From Clostridia bacterium (GTDB lineage Bacteria > Bacillota > Clostridia > Oscillospirales > Acutalibacteraceae), in NCBI GenBank assembly GCA_017436285.1, contig JAFSDL010000046.1, forward strand, positions 1 to 41,916: 41,916 nt of DNA, in the 5' to 3' direction. Made by a program: the position numbers and the translations under genes. Under the pieces are notes generated by a model. The model had not been told where the DNA came from. It saw only the letters and a list, made by a program, of their open reading frames with translations, and made no database searches. Shown in pieces: positions 26,459-35,758 of the stretch. Within the stretch, counting starts at the first letter, position 1. Every line of letters starts with the position of its first letter.

Positions 26459-27754
26459 TCAGTTTTTAATCCGGTGCTTACAGAAAACACCATACATAAC
26501 CGGTAATGCTATTGCGCCTATGATAACAGCAACCGGCAAGAAAAATATTGTTATATCTGATACGCTTTGGTTAATAACAATAAATTCCGGATAGCTTATA
26601 TAGCTTCCGCAAAGCATTAACGCAGGTGTAAGCTTGAGCATTGTTTCCAGTGGCTCTTCCACCAAAACATAAAAATTCAAAACAATCGGTAAAAACCCTA
26701 ATAAAAGTGAAATGAAGGAAGCAACAGTGGACTTTTTGAAAACAACAGAAACAGCCAAGGAAATAAAAGAAAGCAATATGCTGCCTAAAATGATAAACGG
26801 GAACACTGTAAAAAATCTATCAATGTTGCTTATTTCCACACCCACATCAGCACCCTCAATGCCGAGAAAAGCAAAATTAACGCCAAACACAATAGCTGTA
26901 AAAGCAACCGCACAAATAACCGCATATATAGACGAGGCTACTATTTTTGCAGAAACGGTCATTCGTCTTCCGCGCTTTGTATGAATAATAATAGCATCTG
27001 TTCCCTGAGAATATTCGGAAGAAAAAACCGTGCAGGTACCTAATAAAACAACTGCAATCAATAAAAGGGATAATGTACCCGAGGAAAAGGCATCAAAGGC
27101 AGATTCCCAACCGTAATCATAACCGTAAACATACCCCTCATTCAAAGCGTTTTCTATTGCTTCAGCTTTTTTCAGATACACGAAATAATCTTTTGTTCCC
27201 TCAGACCTTGAAGCCATATATTTAAGATGTTCAACAGCCTCAACTTGTTCCCTGTAGCTATTGACAGGAGCATAAACCTCAAAATATTCAGAATAATATT
27301 CAGGCTTTATTATAGGCTTATCAGAGGAATCATACATTATAGACTCAAATTCTTTTTCGGTTATTTCTCCTCTTTCAAGCCTGTGCTGCAATTCTGTCAT
27401 ATCAATTTCGTATTTACCGTGATAGGTACTGGTCATCGGCAATCTGGCTACACCGTTCACATATTGCAGAGAGGCTCGTATTTCATCCATTGTTGTATAA
27501 ATATCGTCTCTGCTTTCAAAGGCTTCAAGCCTTTGCTCCAATTCCTGAATATTATCTCGTGAAACAGTAACCTCGGGCATTTTTCTGCCATTCATATCAC
27601 TTAAGGCATATTCCCCTCTGATTCCCTCTTTATACTGAGAAAGCTGATAACCGCAAAGAGCAAGGCTACCTATAAAAACAAGAATAATTACACCAAAGCA
27701 AAGCTTATTTTTAAAAATCTTTACCAACTCATATTTTACGAGAGTGCACATCAA
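26459..27754 (-). CDS. ABC-2 type permease (second of two paralogues)
   Basis: This 431-residue membrane protein begins with a cytoplasmic YELVKIFKNK segment, then TM1 (about 17-37). A long outer region of about 190 residues follows, rich in Glu and Tyr, then about five further membrane helices in the C-terminal half (LLLIAVVLLGTCTVF, AVICAVAFTAIVFG, FPFIILGSILLSFI and others). GYDYGWESAFDAFSSG before TM2 and SSEYSQGTDAIIIHTKRGR after it are shared with the product at 27761-29026. It starts 6 bases after that gene. It probably pairs with it and with the ATPase at 29010-29897 as one exporter; cargo unknown. Confidence 0.85.
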   Translation of the reverse strand: MMCTLVKYELVKIFKNKLCFGVIILVFIGSLALCGYQLSQYKEGIRGEYALSDMNGRKMPEVTVSRDNIQELEQRLEAFESRDDIYTTMDEIRASLQYVNGVARLPMTSTYHGKYEIDMTELQHRLERGEITEKEFESIMYDSSDKPIIKPEYYSEYFEVYAPVNSYREQVEAVEHLKYMASRSEGTKDYFVYLKKAEAIENALNEGYVYGYDYGWESAFDAFSSGTLSLLLIAVVLLGTCTVFSSEYSQGTDAIIIHTKRGRRMTVSAKIVASSIYAVICAVAFTAIVFGVNFAFLGIEGADVGVEISNIDRFFTVFPFIILGSILLSFISLAVSVVFKKSTVASFISLLLGFLPIVLNFYVLVEEPLETMLKLTPALMLCGSYISYPEFIVINQSVSDITIFFLPVAVIIGAIALPVMYGVFCKHRIKN

Positions 27755-27760
27755 ATCACC

Positions 27761-29026
27761 TCAATTCCTGATTCTGTGCTTAAGATAAAGCACTTTAACC
27801 AAAAGGCTTACCAGAATTATAAGAAGCACCGATACCACCAGAGATATGTATAATGTTCTTATAGTAAGCAAGCCTTGAAATATGGTTGCATACTGCTGAA
27901 AAACCTGATGGCTGTTAATAATCATATTGGCAGGTAAGGTATTTAAAAGCACACCTGCATCAAAGGGCATATTGTTCGCTGAGGTCAAAAACATTGTGAT
28001 ACCGATAGGTGCAACACTAACCAAAACAGTGCAGAAAATGATGCTTGTGACCTTTCTGAAAAAAGCAGAAAAGCAAAGGGTTATGAGAGAAATAACACAA
28101 CAAGCCAAAATCAATGAAACCGATTTATCTGCAAGGTGTTGAAAATGTGTAACAGAATAACCGACATTTCCGCCCTCAAAGCCTAAAACAATCAATGATG
28201 GTAAATAGCTTACCAACGCGCCTGCAATGGTACAAATCAAGCTATAAATTATTCCTGTAAGTATTTTTGCGGTTGCCAATTTATTTTTACCTTTTTTGGT
28301 CGCCATCAATAATGAATCGGTTCCCGAATTGTATTCTGCAGAAAACACACCACACAAGCCGAAAATTATCACAAATATTAAAAGTATTCCGACACTATCA
28401 AAAACACCTTCAGCTACATTCCAACCATAGTCATAGCCATAATAAATACCTTTTTCAAGATTATCTGCTATGTTGTAAGCTTTCATACTGTAATCAATTC
28501 TTTTGTTCAGTTCATAATCGGCTCTTTCGGAATTTTCAAAATATATATTTTTGTCCCTTTGGGCAGTCTCATAAACGGTTATTGGGTAATAAAGTGCAAA
28601 ATATTCCGCAAGATATTCTTCCTTTATGCAAGGTGCAGAGTTATATCCGGAAATAATCTTGTTATATTCTTCATTTGTTATTTCACCGGTAACTGCCTTT
28701 TCAAATAAATCATCTTCTTTTACATCGTATTTACCTTTAAGAACATAACCGGCATAGAAATTTTCAACAGCAGAATCTGTTTCATATATTTCCTCTCTGC
28801 CTTCAAACTCCTGAAGCTCATCTCTGAAATTATCTATATTTTTATTTGAAACAATACCACCAGGGTATTCGCTTCTGTTTATGCTTGTAACCACTTTCCC
28901 AGTTTTGCATTTATATATCTGATAACCTGAAAAGCAACAGGATATTATGAGAACTAAAGCAATTACCACAGAGCTTATTCTGCTGTTCCATATTTTTACA
29001 AACTCGTATTTAATCAGCTTCAGCAT
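27761..29026 (-). CDS. ABC-2 type permease (first of two paralogues)
   Basis: This 421-residue protein starts MLKLIKYEFVKIW. The ATG at 29026 follows GGAGG and overlaps the ATPase gene by 17 bases. Residues before that Met lie inside the ATPase frame and are not family-like. TM1 (about 15-35) is followed by an outer domain of about 190 residues and about five more helices, with GYDYGWNVAEGVFDS and FSAEYNSGTDSLLMATKKGK as the shared paralogue signature. The two permeases likely form a heterodimer. Lantibiotic-immunity and SigY-type systems have comparable layouts. Confidence 0.85.
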   Translation of the reverse strand: MLKLIKYEFVKIWNSRISSVVIALVLIISCCFSGYQIYKCKTGKVVTSINRSEYPGGIVSNKNIDNFRDELQEFEGREEIYETDSAVENFYAGYVLKGKYDVKEDDLFEKAVTGEITNEEYNKIISGYNSAPCIKEEYLAEYFALYYPITVYETAQRDKNIYFENSERADYELNKRIDYSMKAYNIADNLEKGIYYGYDYGWNVAEGVFDSVGILLIFVIIFGLCGVFSAEYNSGTDSLLMATKKGKNKLATAKILTGIIYSLICTIAGALVSYLPSLIVLGFEGGNVGYSVTHFQHLADKSVSLILACCVISLITLCFSAFFRKVTSIIFCTVLVSVAPIGITMFLTSANNMPFDAGVLLNTLPANMIINSHQVFQQYATIFQGLLTIRTLYISLVVSVLLIILVSLLVKVLYLKHRIRN

Positions 29027-29897
29027 CCTCCGACACCTCCCCGAAAAAGTACAGATAAACATCGTCAAGCTCGGGCTTAACATTAACTGCTTCTTCAAAT
29101 GGCTTACCTTCACTGACTATACGCACATTCACAAAACCGTTATCCCCGTCCTTGATTGTACCCACGCTGTACCGTGCTTGTATCCTCGAAAGCTCGCTTC
29201 TTTCCACATTAACAGACCACACCTTGCCCACTGCAATTTCTATAAGCTCCTCGGGAGAACCGTCCGCAACAATTTTACCATCCTTCATAATGAGAACTCT
29301 GTCTGCAAGAAAGGTAATATCTGAAACGATATGAGTTGCATAAATAATAATCCGCTCCTTTGAAAGGGCACAAAGCATATTACGAAAGCGTATTCTTTCC
29401 TTTGGGTCAAGCCCTGCAGTAGGCTCATCAAGAATAAGCACCGATGGTTCGTTAAGAAGAGACTGAGCAATGCCCAAGCGTTGCTTCATCCCCCCTGAAA
29501 AAGAACCTATTTTTTTGTTCTGAACCTCTGTAAGACCTACCTCTTCCAACATTTCTTTGCATCTTTTTTTAGCAAAATCACCGTCAATACCCTTAAGGGC
29601 GCACATATACATTAAAAAATCCTTAGCCTTAAAATCCTTATAGCAACCAAAATTCTGGGGTAAATAGCCAAGGATATTTCTGTATGAGGAGTCGAGAGCT
29701 TTAATATTTCTGCCGTCAAGAGAAACACTTCCCTCGGTAGCATCAAGTATTCCTGCGGTAATTCTCATTAAAGTGGTTTTACCGCTTCCGTTTGCACCTA
29801 AAAGAGCGCAAACACCATTATTCAAAGTAAGATTTACTCCGTCAACAGCCTTTTTATCACCATATTTTTTAGTGATTTCAGAATATTTTATTTCCAA
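29010..29897 (-). CDS. ABC transporter ATPase
   Basis: This 295-residue protein has Walker A GANGSGKTT, Q-loop GYLPQNFG, signature FSGGMKQRLGIAQ, Walker B VLILDEPTAGLDP and H-loop YATHIVSD. It belongs to the ABC-2 export class. A C-terminal extension of about 85 residues after the nucleotide-binding domain may bind the permeases. I choose the TTG at 29897, which sits 9 bases after AAGGTGG; an earlier TTG at 29918 lacks a site. It overlaps the preceding membrane-protein gene by 20 bases and the following permease by 17, so the operon is tightly coupled. Confidence 0.92.
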   Translation of the reverse strand: MEIKYSEITKKYGDKKAVDGVNLTLNNGVCALLGANGSGKTTLMRITAGILDATEGSVSLDGRNIKALDSSYRNILGYLPQNFGCYKDFKAKDFLMYMCALKGIDGDFAKKRCKEMLEEVGLTEVQNKKIGSFSGGMKQRLGIAQSLLNEPSVLILDEPTAGLDPKERIRFRNMLCALSKERIIIYATHIVSDITFLADRVLIMKDGKIVADGSPEELIEIAVGKVWSVNVERSELSRIQARYSVGTIKDGDNGFVNVRIVSEGKPFEEAVNVKPELDDVYLYFFGEVSEDAEAD

Positions 29898-30639
29898 ATC
29901 TTTTCGCCACCTTTTCAAAGCTGTAATTTTTTATTGCCACAGAATACATTGCATAAACCATAGCTGAGTTTATAACAACCGCCAATACTAAAAAAGGCAT
30001 TTTTATTTCCAAAAGCTTTTCCGAAAGAAAATTCATTGAAACAAAGCAAGCCACCACCACTGCATATAATGCTGATACCAAAGAAATTGCCACCTGCGTT
30101 TTAAATATAAGACTTGCACCAAGGCAAAGAAACGAGGAGGCGGTAAAGCTTATCAAACCTAACACAGCGCTTCTCACAATATTTATTTCACTTAATTGGG
30201 AAGAAAAAAGCAAAGTAATAATTATTACAATCAAATCAAAGCAACCGCATATAAGCATTTTTGCAGAAAACACGGTTTGTGGCTTTATCAGACAGGTGCC
30301 CTCAAGCTCCATTCTGCTTGCATCAATATTGCTGAGCACCACCGGTACTGAGGCAATGCTTAATAAGGGAGTTGCCCCGCAAAGAAACAGAGTTGTAAGC
30401 TGATTATTAATTTTAAAGCTTAAATAAACAACCGCAAAAACAAACATCAATGAAAACAACCAAAACCAGTTGCTCACTGTTTGAATTTGGCTTGAAACTA
30501 CTCTTTTTGCGGAAATATAGGGGGCTTTTATAGGTCGCTCATTTTTTAAAACTATTTGCTTTGCTTTTTCTATTTGTTCACTGCCGGGCTTTTCCACCTG
30601 ATATAAAAGCAATGTTTCCTTTAATTGTTTATCAATCAA
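29878..30639 (-). CDS. Membrane protein between ECF sigma and ABC genes
   Basis: This 253-residue protein has a cytoplasmic N-terminus of about 60 residues, then about six membrane helices (NWFWLFSLMFVFAVVYL, TTLFLCGATPLLSIASVPVV, MLICGCFDLIVIIITLLF, and three more) and a short charged tail. Its ATG overlaps the sigma-factor stop by 4 bases. By position it is the likely anti-sigma factor: the soluble N-terminal segment could hold the sigma factor, as seen for other ECF partners. No ZAS zinc motif (HxxxCxxC) is visible. A permease-like role is the alternative. Confidence 0.75.
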   Translation of the reverse strand: MIDKQLKETLLLYQVEKPGSEQIEKAKQIVLKNERPIKAPYISAKRVVSSQIQTVSNWFWLFSLMFVFAVVYLSFKINNQLTTLFLCGATPLLSIASVPVVLSNIDASRMELEGTCLIKPQTVFSAKMLICGCFDLIVIIITLLFSSQLSEINIVRSAVLGLISFTASSFLCLGASLIFKTQVAISLVSALYAVVVACFVSMNFLSEKLLEIKMPFLVLAVVINSAMVYAMYSVAIKNYSFEKVAKRFGNKIF

Positions 30640-31160
30640 TCCTCAAGCTCTCCCTTCAATAAATTTTTAAGATTTTTTTCGCCTCTGTAAAGCTGAGTTT
30701 TAACAGTAGCCTGAGGTATACTTAAAACCTCTGCAATCTCTTTGATTTTCATATCGTGGTAATATCTTAAAATCACCACATCTCTTTGCTTAGGCGAAAG
30801 GCTCATAACTGCATTTTTTACCGCTTGTGCTTTTTCCAATTCCTTTTCAAATTGCGTTTTATACGATACATTGTCGAAATTGTTTTCAACAAGCTCCTCC
30901 TTATTTCTTCTGAAATAATCGTTTGAGCTGTTAACCGCAATGGCAAAAAGATAGCTTTTCAGTTTATTTTGCTCCTTGTATTGAGGAAGGCTAACTGAAA
31001 ATTTCAAAAAAACATCCTGTGTGAGATCCTCTGCGTAGCTTTTATCACCAATACGACGACACAAAAAACTGTATATATCGGAATAATATTTTTCTATTAT
31101 CGCTTCAAGGGCATCTTTGTTTCCGCATTTAGCTCTGTAAATAAGCTCCTTTTCCTTCAA
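30636..31160 (-). CDS. ECF-family RNA polymerase sigma factor
   Basis: This 174-residue sigma-70 factor has region 2 (YYSDIYSFLCRRIGDKSYAEDLTQDVFLKF, about residues 25-55, given here only as the span) and region 4 (MSLSPKQRDVVILRYYHDMKIKEIAEVL followed by the recognition helix IPQATVKTQLYRG). Regions 1.1 and 3 are absent, as expected. The TTG start at 31160 follows GGGGTG by 6 bases. It leads an operon of membrane protein, ATPase and two permeases, much like B. subtilis sigY-yxlCDEFG in gene order. A promoter of ECF type sits just upstream, so autoregulation is likely. Confidence 0.93.
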   Translation of the reverse strand: MKEKELIYRAKCGNKDALEAIIEKYYSDIYSFLCRRIGDKSYAEDLTQDVFLKFSVSLPQYKEQNKLKSYLFAIAVNSSNDYFRRNKEELVENNFDNVSYKTQFEKELEKAQAVKNAVMSLSPKQRDVVILRYYHDMKIKEIAEVLSIPQATVKTQLYRGEKNLKNLLKGELED

Positions 31161-31182
31161 ATCTCACACCCCTTTCATATAA

Positions 31183-31212
31183 TATAACGATTTAAAAAGC
31201 AAAAAAGTTTCA
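31183..31212 (-). promoter_or_regulatory. ECF-type promoter, probably autoregulatory
   Basis: The minus strand reads TGAAAC (31207-31212) followed by T-rich sequence, then 17 bases and CGTTATAT (31182-31189). The AAC and CGT elements at this spacing are typical of ECF sigma promoters such as SigW and SigY. It lies about 25 bases before the sigma-factor start. Confidence 0.7.
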
Positions 31213-31231
31213 ATTTTTACTAAAAAAATAA

Positions 31232-31257
31232 TAGCAGACACCTTCTGATGCCTGCTA
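31232..31257 (-). terminator. Terminator after the one-module P60 gene
   Basis: A TAGCAG/CTGCTA hairpin just past the stop codon is followed on the minus strand by TTATTTTTTTAG. It sits immediately upstream of the ECF promoter. Confidence 0.7.
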
Positions 31258-31265
31258 CTACTATA

Positions 31266-33374
31266 TTAATCTTTCTTTTCGAGATAATGCAAGAACATAT
31301 AGCCCTTTACACCGTTTTTGGTTTCAACATATGCCCATTTTTCACTACCTGTGTAAAGAACGGTAACTGTTCTGCCCTTTCTGATGTTTGCAAGAACAGT
31401 AGAATCTGCAGATTTATCTGCATAGAGCTTATATTTTTTATAGGGACCTTTAACTGTAGCCTCTTCATTAGCCGCTTTTACACTTGTGGGAAGAAGACGA
31501 CGGGCGCCCATAAATTCTTCACGGTAATTACCTGTTAAGGAAACTATACAAACGGAATCATCCCAGGTTCCCGTACAATGAGCAAATTCATTATTACCGA
31601 GATAAATACCGATATGCTTAATTCTCTCATTAGAGCCCTCTGCAAGACTGCTGAAGAACATTACATCACCGGGTTGAAGCTCGTTAATACCAACCTTTTT
31701 AACGGTATATTCACCCGCGTAGCCTTCGTTGCACAAGACTGTTGTTGAATAAAGCCTTTTAACATCGGCAGATATACCATAGGCAGGATTGTATTTTCTC
31801 ATAACTGAATCAAATACATATTTAACAAAGCTTGAGCAGTTAAAATAATAAATTCCGTTTTTAACCACAACATCACTTGTGTGTGCATCAGTATATTTTG
31901 TTTGCCAATTTTCAGATATATCTACTGCTAAATCTATTACCTCCTGTTGATACTTGGTGTTACCCTTATATTTAAAGGTGCTCTTCACAGAGGTAAGTGT
32001 ATCTGCAAGCTTCTCGCTGAAAAGATAATATAGCTTCCCTTGGTAGAATACTCTGTACCAGGTTCCGCCATCACTGCTTAACACAGAATTGCCCAACTGC
32101 ACCTCTTCCATATAGCGCACACGGGTGGCTTCTGAGCTTGATGTTGGAAGAGTGTATATTTTAGATACATAATTTATCAAATAGCGGGTTTTTAACGTTT
32201 CTTTTTCAGTATATTTTGTAGTAATACTGATAGTTTTTGAGGTTGCCAGAACCTTTCCTGTCTTACTTACCGCTTCAAGCTTATAATAAAGGGTAAGTCC
32301 CTGAGGCATATTTTTATTTTTGCAGGTTGTGCCTTCCTCTGTTGAAAGCCTCTTAAAGTTTTTATCCTTATAAAAAGAACGATAAACGTTATATGAGGCT
32401 GCATCCTTCACCTTATTCCAGGTGAATGTAGGATACACCTTATCGCCGAATATTACACCAATGGAAAGACCTGAGCCCTTGAATGCCCTTATATCCTTAA
32501 CAACGGAGCAAATGGAGTTTGCATCCGTATTTTTATGAGTAGCACGGATTTTGTAGTAATATGTTTTGCCTGATTCAGCAGTCTTATCAGTAAATTTGTT
32601 ACCCTTAACCGCGCCGACTCTTTTATAATCGCCTGTTTTTTTAGTAGCTCTGTAAACAAAATATTTATCTGTTCCGCTTAATGCCTTCCAATTCAGAACC
32701 ACATTACCCGAGGAGTTCACCTTAGGGTTATACAGAGTTGGTTGTGCTAAAGCGCAAAGCTTACTTTTGCTGACCGAAAAAGCTGAATTCGCAGCATCCT
32801 TGCTTGCAACTGCACGAACCTTGTAGTAATAGCGTTGGCCTGCTTTAGTAGATTTATTAGTCATTGAGGTTGCAGTTGTAGTCTTAATAAGGCTATATTT
32901 ACCGTCCTTTGTTGTGGAACGATAAACGCGATATTTTTCAGCACCCTTAACTGCTTTCCATTTTATTTGGATTTTACCGGTCTTCTCTACATTGGAAAGA
33001 GTTACAGAGGTACGGGCAAGCTTACGGGTTAATTTAACCTTGTTGCTGGGATTGGAAACAGCATCTCTTTTGTTAACAGCTTTTACCACATAATAATAGG
33101 TCTTACCAACCTTTGTATCCGGGTCTGTATAGCTTAAGGAGGTTGTTGTTTTAACGCGTTTCAATTCGCCATCCTTAGATGTTGCACGATACACATAATA
33201 AGATGTGGCTCTTTTAACCTCATTCCATTTTATTTTATTTTTACCTGATGCTTCAATATTATAGGCTTTTACAACAGGTGCACTTGGTTTAGATGCTGCA
33301 AACGCGCAGACCGAAACCACACCAACAAAAGCCAATAAAGAAATAATTAAAACAATAACCTTGTTTCTCGGCAT
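31266..33374 (-). CDS. Secreted Fn3-SH3-NlpC/P60 wall hydrolase
   Basis: This protein of about 702 residues starts with a signal peptide ending near CAFAASKP. Four to five Fn3-like domains follow (about 30-395), then an SH3-like segment, one NlpC/P60 domain and a C-terminal SH3-like domain. Catalytic Cys514 (FNCSSF) and His588 (KHIGIYLGNN), counted from the first of two Met codons, are present, so it should be active against peptidoglycan stem peptides. Residue order and wording match the first ~770 residues of the giant protein at 8652-14651, so it is a one-module paralogue. It has its own extended -10 promoter and a terminator, so it is probably monocistronic. It is richer in Lys than the giant. 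Confidence 0.92.
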   Translation of the reverse strand: MPRNKVIVLIISLLAFVGVVSVCAFAASKPSAPVVKAYNIEASGKNKIKWNEVKRATSYYVYRATSKDGELKRVKTTTSLSYTDPDTKVGKTYYYVVKAVNKRDAVSNPSNKVKLTRKLARTSVTLSNVEKTGKIQIKWKAVKGAEKYRVYRSTTKDGKYSLIKTTTATSMTNKSTKAGQRYYYKVRAVASKDAANSAFSVSKSKLCALAQPTLYNPKVNSSGNVVLNWKALSGTDKYFVYRATKKTGDYKRVGAVKGNKFTDKTAESGKTYYYKIRATHKNTDANSICSVVKDIRAFKGSGLSIGVIFGDKVYPTFTWNKVKDAASYNVYRSFYKDKNFKRLSTEEGTTCKNKNMPQGLTLYYKLEAVSKTGKVLATSKTISITTKYTEKETLKTRYLINYVSKIYTLPTSSSEATRVRYMEEVQLGNSVLSSDGGTWYRVFYQGKLYYLFSEKLADTLTSVKSTFKYKGNTKYQQEVIDLAVDISENWQTKYTDAHTSDVVVKNGIYYFNCSSFVKYVFDSVMRKYNPAYGISADVKRLYSTTVLCNEGYAGEYTVKKVGINELQPGDVMFFSSLAEGSNERIKHIGIYLGNNEFAHCTGTWDDSVCIVSLTGNYREEFMGARRLLPTSVKAANEEATVKGPYKKYKLYADKSADSTVLANIRKGRTVTVLYTGSEKWAYVETKNGVKGYMFLHYLEKKD

Positions 33375-33445
33375 CATATTGTCTCCTCTTTCTTGATTAC
33401 AAAAAATTATACAAAAAGAATAAATCTAACATTCATATTTCTTTA

Positions 33446-33474
33446 ATTATATCATATATAAAAGGAAATTAACA
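33446..33474 (-). promoter_or_regulatory. Extended -10 promoter of the P60 gene
   Basis: The minus strand reads TGATATAAT, with TATAAT at 33446-33451 and TG one base before it. The -35 match (about GTTAAT, 17 bases upstream) is poor, which the extended -10 would offset. Confidence 0.6.
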
Positions 33475-33570
33475 CCCTTTATGCCGAAATTTGTTTCATA
33501 AATCTTTAATCAAAAACCACTTCAATTTTGTTGAATATTTTGAAAGCTTCAAAAAATATACTCCAAGATC

Positions 33571-34080
33571 TTATTTCCCTGTATCAACCATTTTCATTTT
33601 TGTTGCCTTCTGACCCCAGCAATTTGCCCAGGCCTCACAATAAAGCTTATAATATGAAACATTGTTCTTTTCTCTGTATTTTGCAAAGAAATTGCACCAT
33701 ATAACTGACGGAAGCGCAATCACAACATAGTAAAGCGGGCCTAAAAGAAGACATTGCCAGGTATGACCGTATTCGTGAATACGGGTGTTATAGCTCCAGG
33801 GATTAACACCCTCTCTGTCCTTCATAAAAATGAAAAGTCCCATTGAAAGCCCCCCTGCGTTCCAGGGAAGATACACTATATTTGCATAGCCGAATTTTGA
33901 ATGCCTTTTCTTAAGGATTTTAGTGCAGATAAGGTAAGCAATTCCGCCAACAATATTTACAGGCAAGCCCCAGGTCCATTGAACAACATAAAAAAGAATA
34001 TCCTTTATTGTGTTTTTAAGATTTTTTTCTTTGGGTTCAGGCGCAGATTTTGTAATATCAACATTTTCAATTTTTTCCAT
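33571..34080 (-). CDS. Small membrane protein with HEYGH motif
   Basis: I do not recognise a named family. The 169-residue protein has a charged N-terminus, a hydrophobic stretch (about 32-52), a second (YVVIALPSVIWCNFF, about 117-131) and, between them, RIHEYGHTWQ near residue 100. HEYGH fits the HEXXH zinc-protease pattern, with a Glu-bearing segment (EAWANCWG) later that could give a third ligand. It starts 1 base after the symporter stop, so the two are cotranscribed. A membrane-bound peptidase-like fold is possible; activity is unproven. Confidence 0.7.
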   Translation of the reverse strand: MEKIENVDITKSAPEPKEKNLKNTIKDILFYVVQWTWGLPVNIVGGIAYLICTKILKKRHSKFGYANIVYLPWNAGGLSMGLFIFMKDREGVNPWSYNTRIHEYGHTWQCLLLGPLYYVVIALPSVIWCNFFAKYREKNNVSYYKLYCEAWANCWGQKATKMKMVDTGK

Positions 34081-34081
34081 A

Positions 34082-35734
34082 TTATTCTGCCTCCAAAAGC
34101 GCTTTTTCTTTTAACTCATCCATTTCAAGAAGGATTATATAATTACCGTTTTCATCCTTATCAAGAGTATGAATTTCTGTTTCGTTGTTATCTCTGCCAA
34201 GCCAGATTTTTTCCAATTTATGACCTGCAAGCAATTCACAGCGCTCTCTTTCATAATCTGTGAGAGTAACCGTACCGTATTTATGCTTTGTGGCAATAGC
34301 TGCACGAATCATTGTGTGGTCATCCTTAGTCATTTTAAAGCGCTTAAGCAGAATATAGGCTATAATTGCACTTATCATAGGGAGAAGCGCAACACAAATG
34401 CGGATACCCCACAAGGCGCCTGTGGTCTGCTCAATATAAACACCCTTATTTCCCGTTACAAGACCAAAGCCATCAAGAACAACACCAACAACAAAGGTCA
34501 TAACACCGCCAACAACCTGCTTCACCATTGTGTTGCAGGTGCTTATAACGCCTTCACGGCGTCTGCCTGTAATAAACTCATCAACATCCGTAAGGTCAGG
34601 AAAAACATTGTTACCGACAAAGCCGAGACCACTCATACCGAAGGGGTACAGCACAGCACCACCCAAAAGCATAATAACAAGGGGTACTATTGATGTCTGA
34701 CCCTCAGGAGAGCCTGTTTTAACAAACAAGAGCAACCCGAGACCGATAATCATAAATGGCGTTACTACCGCACCACATTTGCTTTTACCCTTTCTCATAG
34801 TAATGGCATAGTTTAATGGGAATGCCAAAGCCTCAAATGCACCTGCCAGAGTATTGAAAAGCGGATAATATTTATATAAATTTGCAAGGTAGGTTATGTA
34901 ATAAACAGTTGTTGTTGAATAAAAGCTTCTTGCCATCTGCCAGAAGAATGTCATTGAAAAATAATCTCTGAACGCCTTGCTTCTGAACACCTGAATATAT
35001 TCATCAATTGCAAATTTAATATTTAGGGGCGGTAATTTTTCGTTCAGGGAGCTGGGCTCCTTAACTTTTTTGAAGGTTGCAAAAACAGAAATTGCATAAA
35101 CAATTGAAAGAACAATGCCCGTGAGCATAAAGGGAGCCTTTGAAGCCTCTGAAAGATTGCTTGAAGACCCGAAAACAGCCAGAAAAATCAGAAGAACTAT
35201 ATAAGAAGGCACCATACCGACAGAGTTGAAAATATAGCTTACTGAGGTATACTGTGTTCTCTTGTTGTATTCGGGTGCCAATGTGGGAAGCATCGCAGTA
35301 TGAGGAACTGCCACCATTGTATATGCAGTTTTATAAATAATATATGCAATTGCATAATACATCACGCAGGCAGTGGGATGAGCCGCAGCATCAAGCCCGA
35401 AGGAATTCCAGAGCATTGTGTATGATATTGCAAGGGGCGGAATGCTCCATAAAAGATACCTTCTGTGCCTGCCGTATTTTGAACGGGTACGGTCTGTTAT
35501 GATACCCATAATGGGGTCATTTACACCATCCCATATTGTTGCTATCATAACAATAAAGGTAGCGTGTTTTATATCCATTCCCACAACATCTGTGAGGAAA
35601 GCGGTAAAATACATACTTATTATGTAGCCACCGCCACCCAGGAAAATGTTAGCATAGCAATACTGTATCATAGGCAAAACAGTGTCCTTGAATTTACCCT
35701 CAATGCCAATTGCCTTTTTTAATCTTTCGCCCAA
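34082..35734 (-). CDS. GPH-family sugar:cation symporter
   Basis: This 550-residue transporter of the major facilitator superfamily shows the MelB-like signature in TM2-3 (ATIWDGVNDPIMGIITDRTRSKYGRHR region, about residues 65-92) and about 12 helices. GPH members import glycosides, pentosides or hexuronides with Na+ or H+. It is about 80-100 residues longer than usual, with a polar C-terminal tail (about 460-550) that may be regulatory. It follows the phosphoesterase gene by 24 bases and precedes the HEYGH protein by 1 base. The substrate may be a sugar released by the glycosidases in this window, but that is only a guess. Confidence 0.9.
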   Translation of the reverse strand: MGERLKKAIGIEGKFKDTVLPMIQYCYANIFLGGGGYIISMYFTAFLTDVVGMDIKHATFIVMIATIWDGVNDPIMGIITDRTRSKYGRHRRYLLWSIPPLAISYTMLWNSFGLDAAAHPTACVMYYAIAYIIYKTAYTMVAVPHTAMLPTLAPEYNKRTQYTSVSYIFNSVGMVPSYIVLLIFLAVFGSSSNLSEASKAPFMLTGIVLSIVYAISVFATFKKVKEPSSLNEKLPPLNIKFAIDEYIQVFRSKAFRDYFSMTFFWQMARSFYSTTTVYYITYLANLYKYYPLFNTLAGAFEALAFPLNYAITMRKGKSKCGAVVTPFMIIGLGLLLFVKTGSPEGQTSIVPLVIMLLGGAVLYPFGMSGLGFVGNNVFPDLTDVDEFITGRRREGVISTCNTMVKQVVGGVMTFVVGVVLDGFGLVTGNKGVYIEQTTGALWGIRICVALLPMISAIIAYILLKRFKMTKDDHTMIRAAIATKHKYGTVTLTDYERERCELLAGHKLEKIWLGRDNNETEIHTLDKDENGNYIILLEMDELKEKALLEAE

Positions 35735-35758
35735 AGATTATCACTCTTCCTTGAATAA

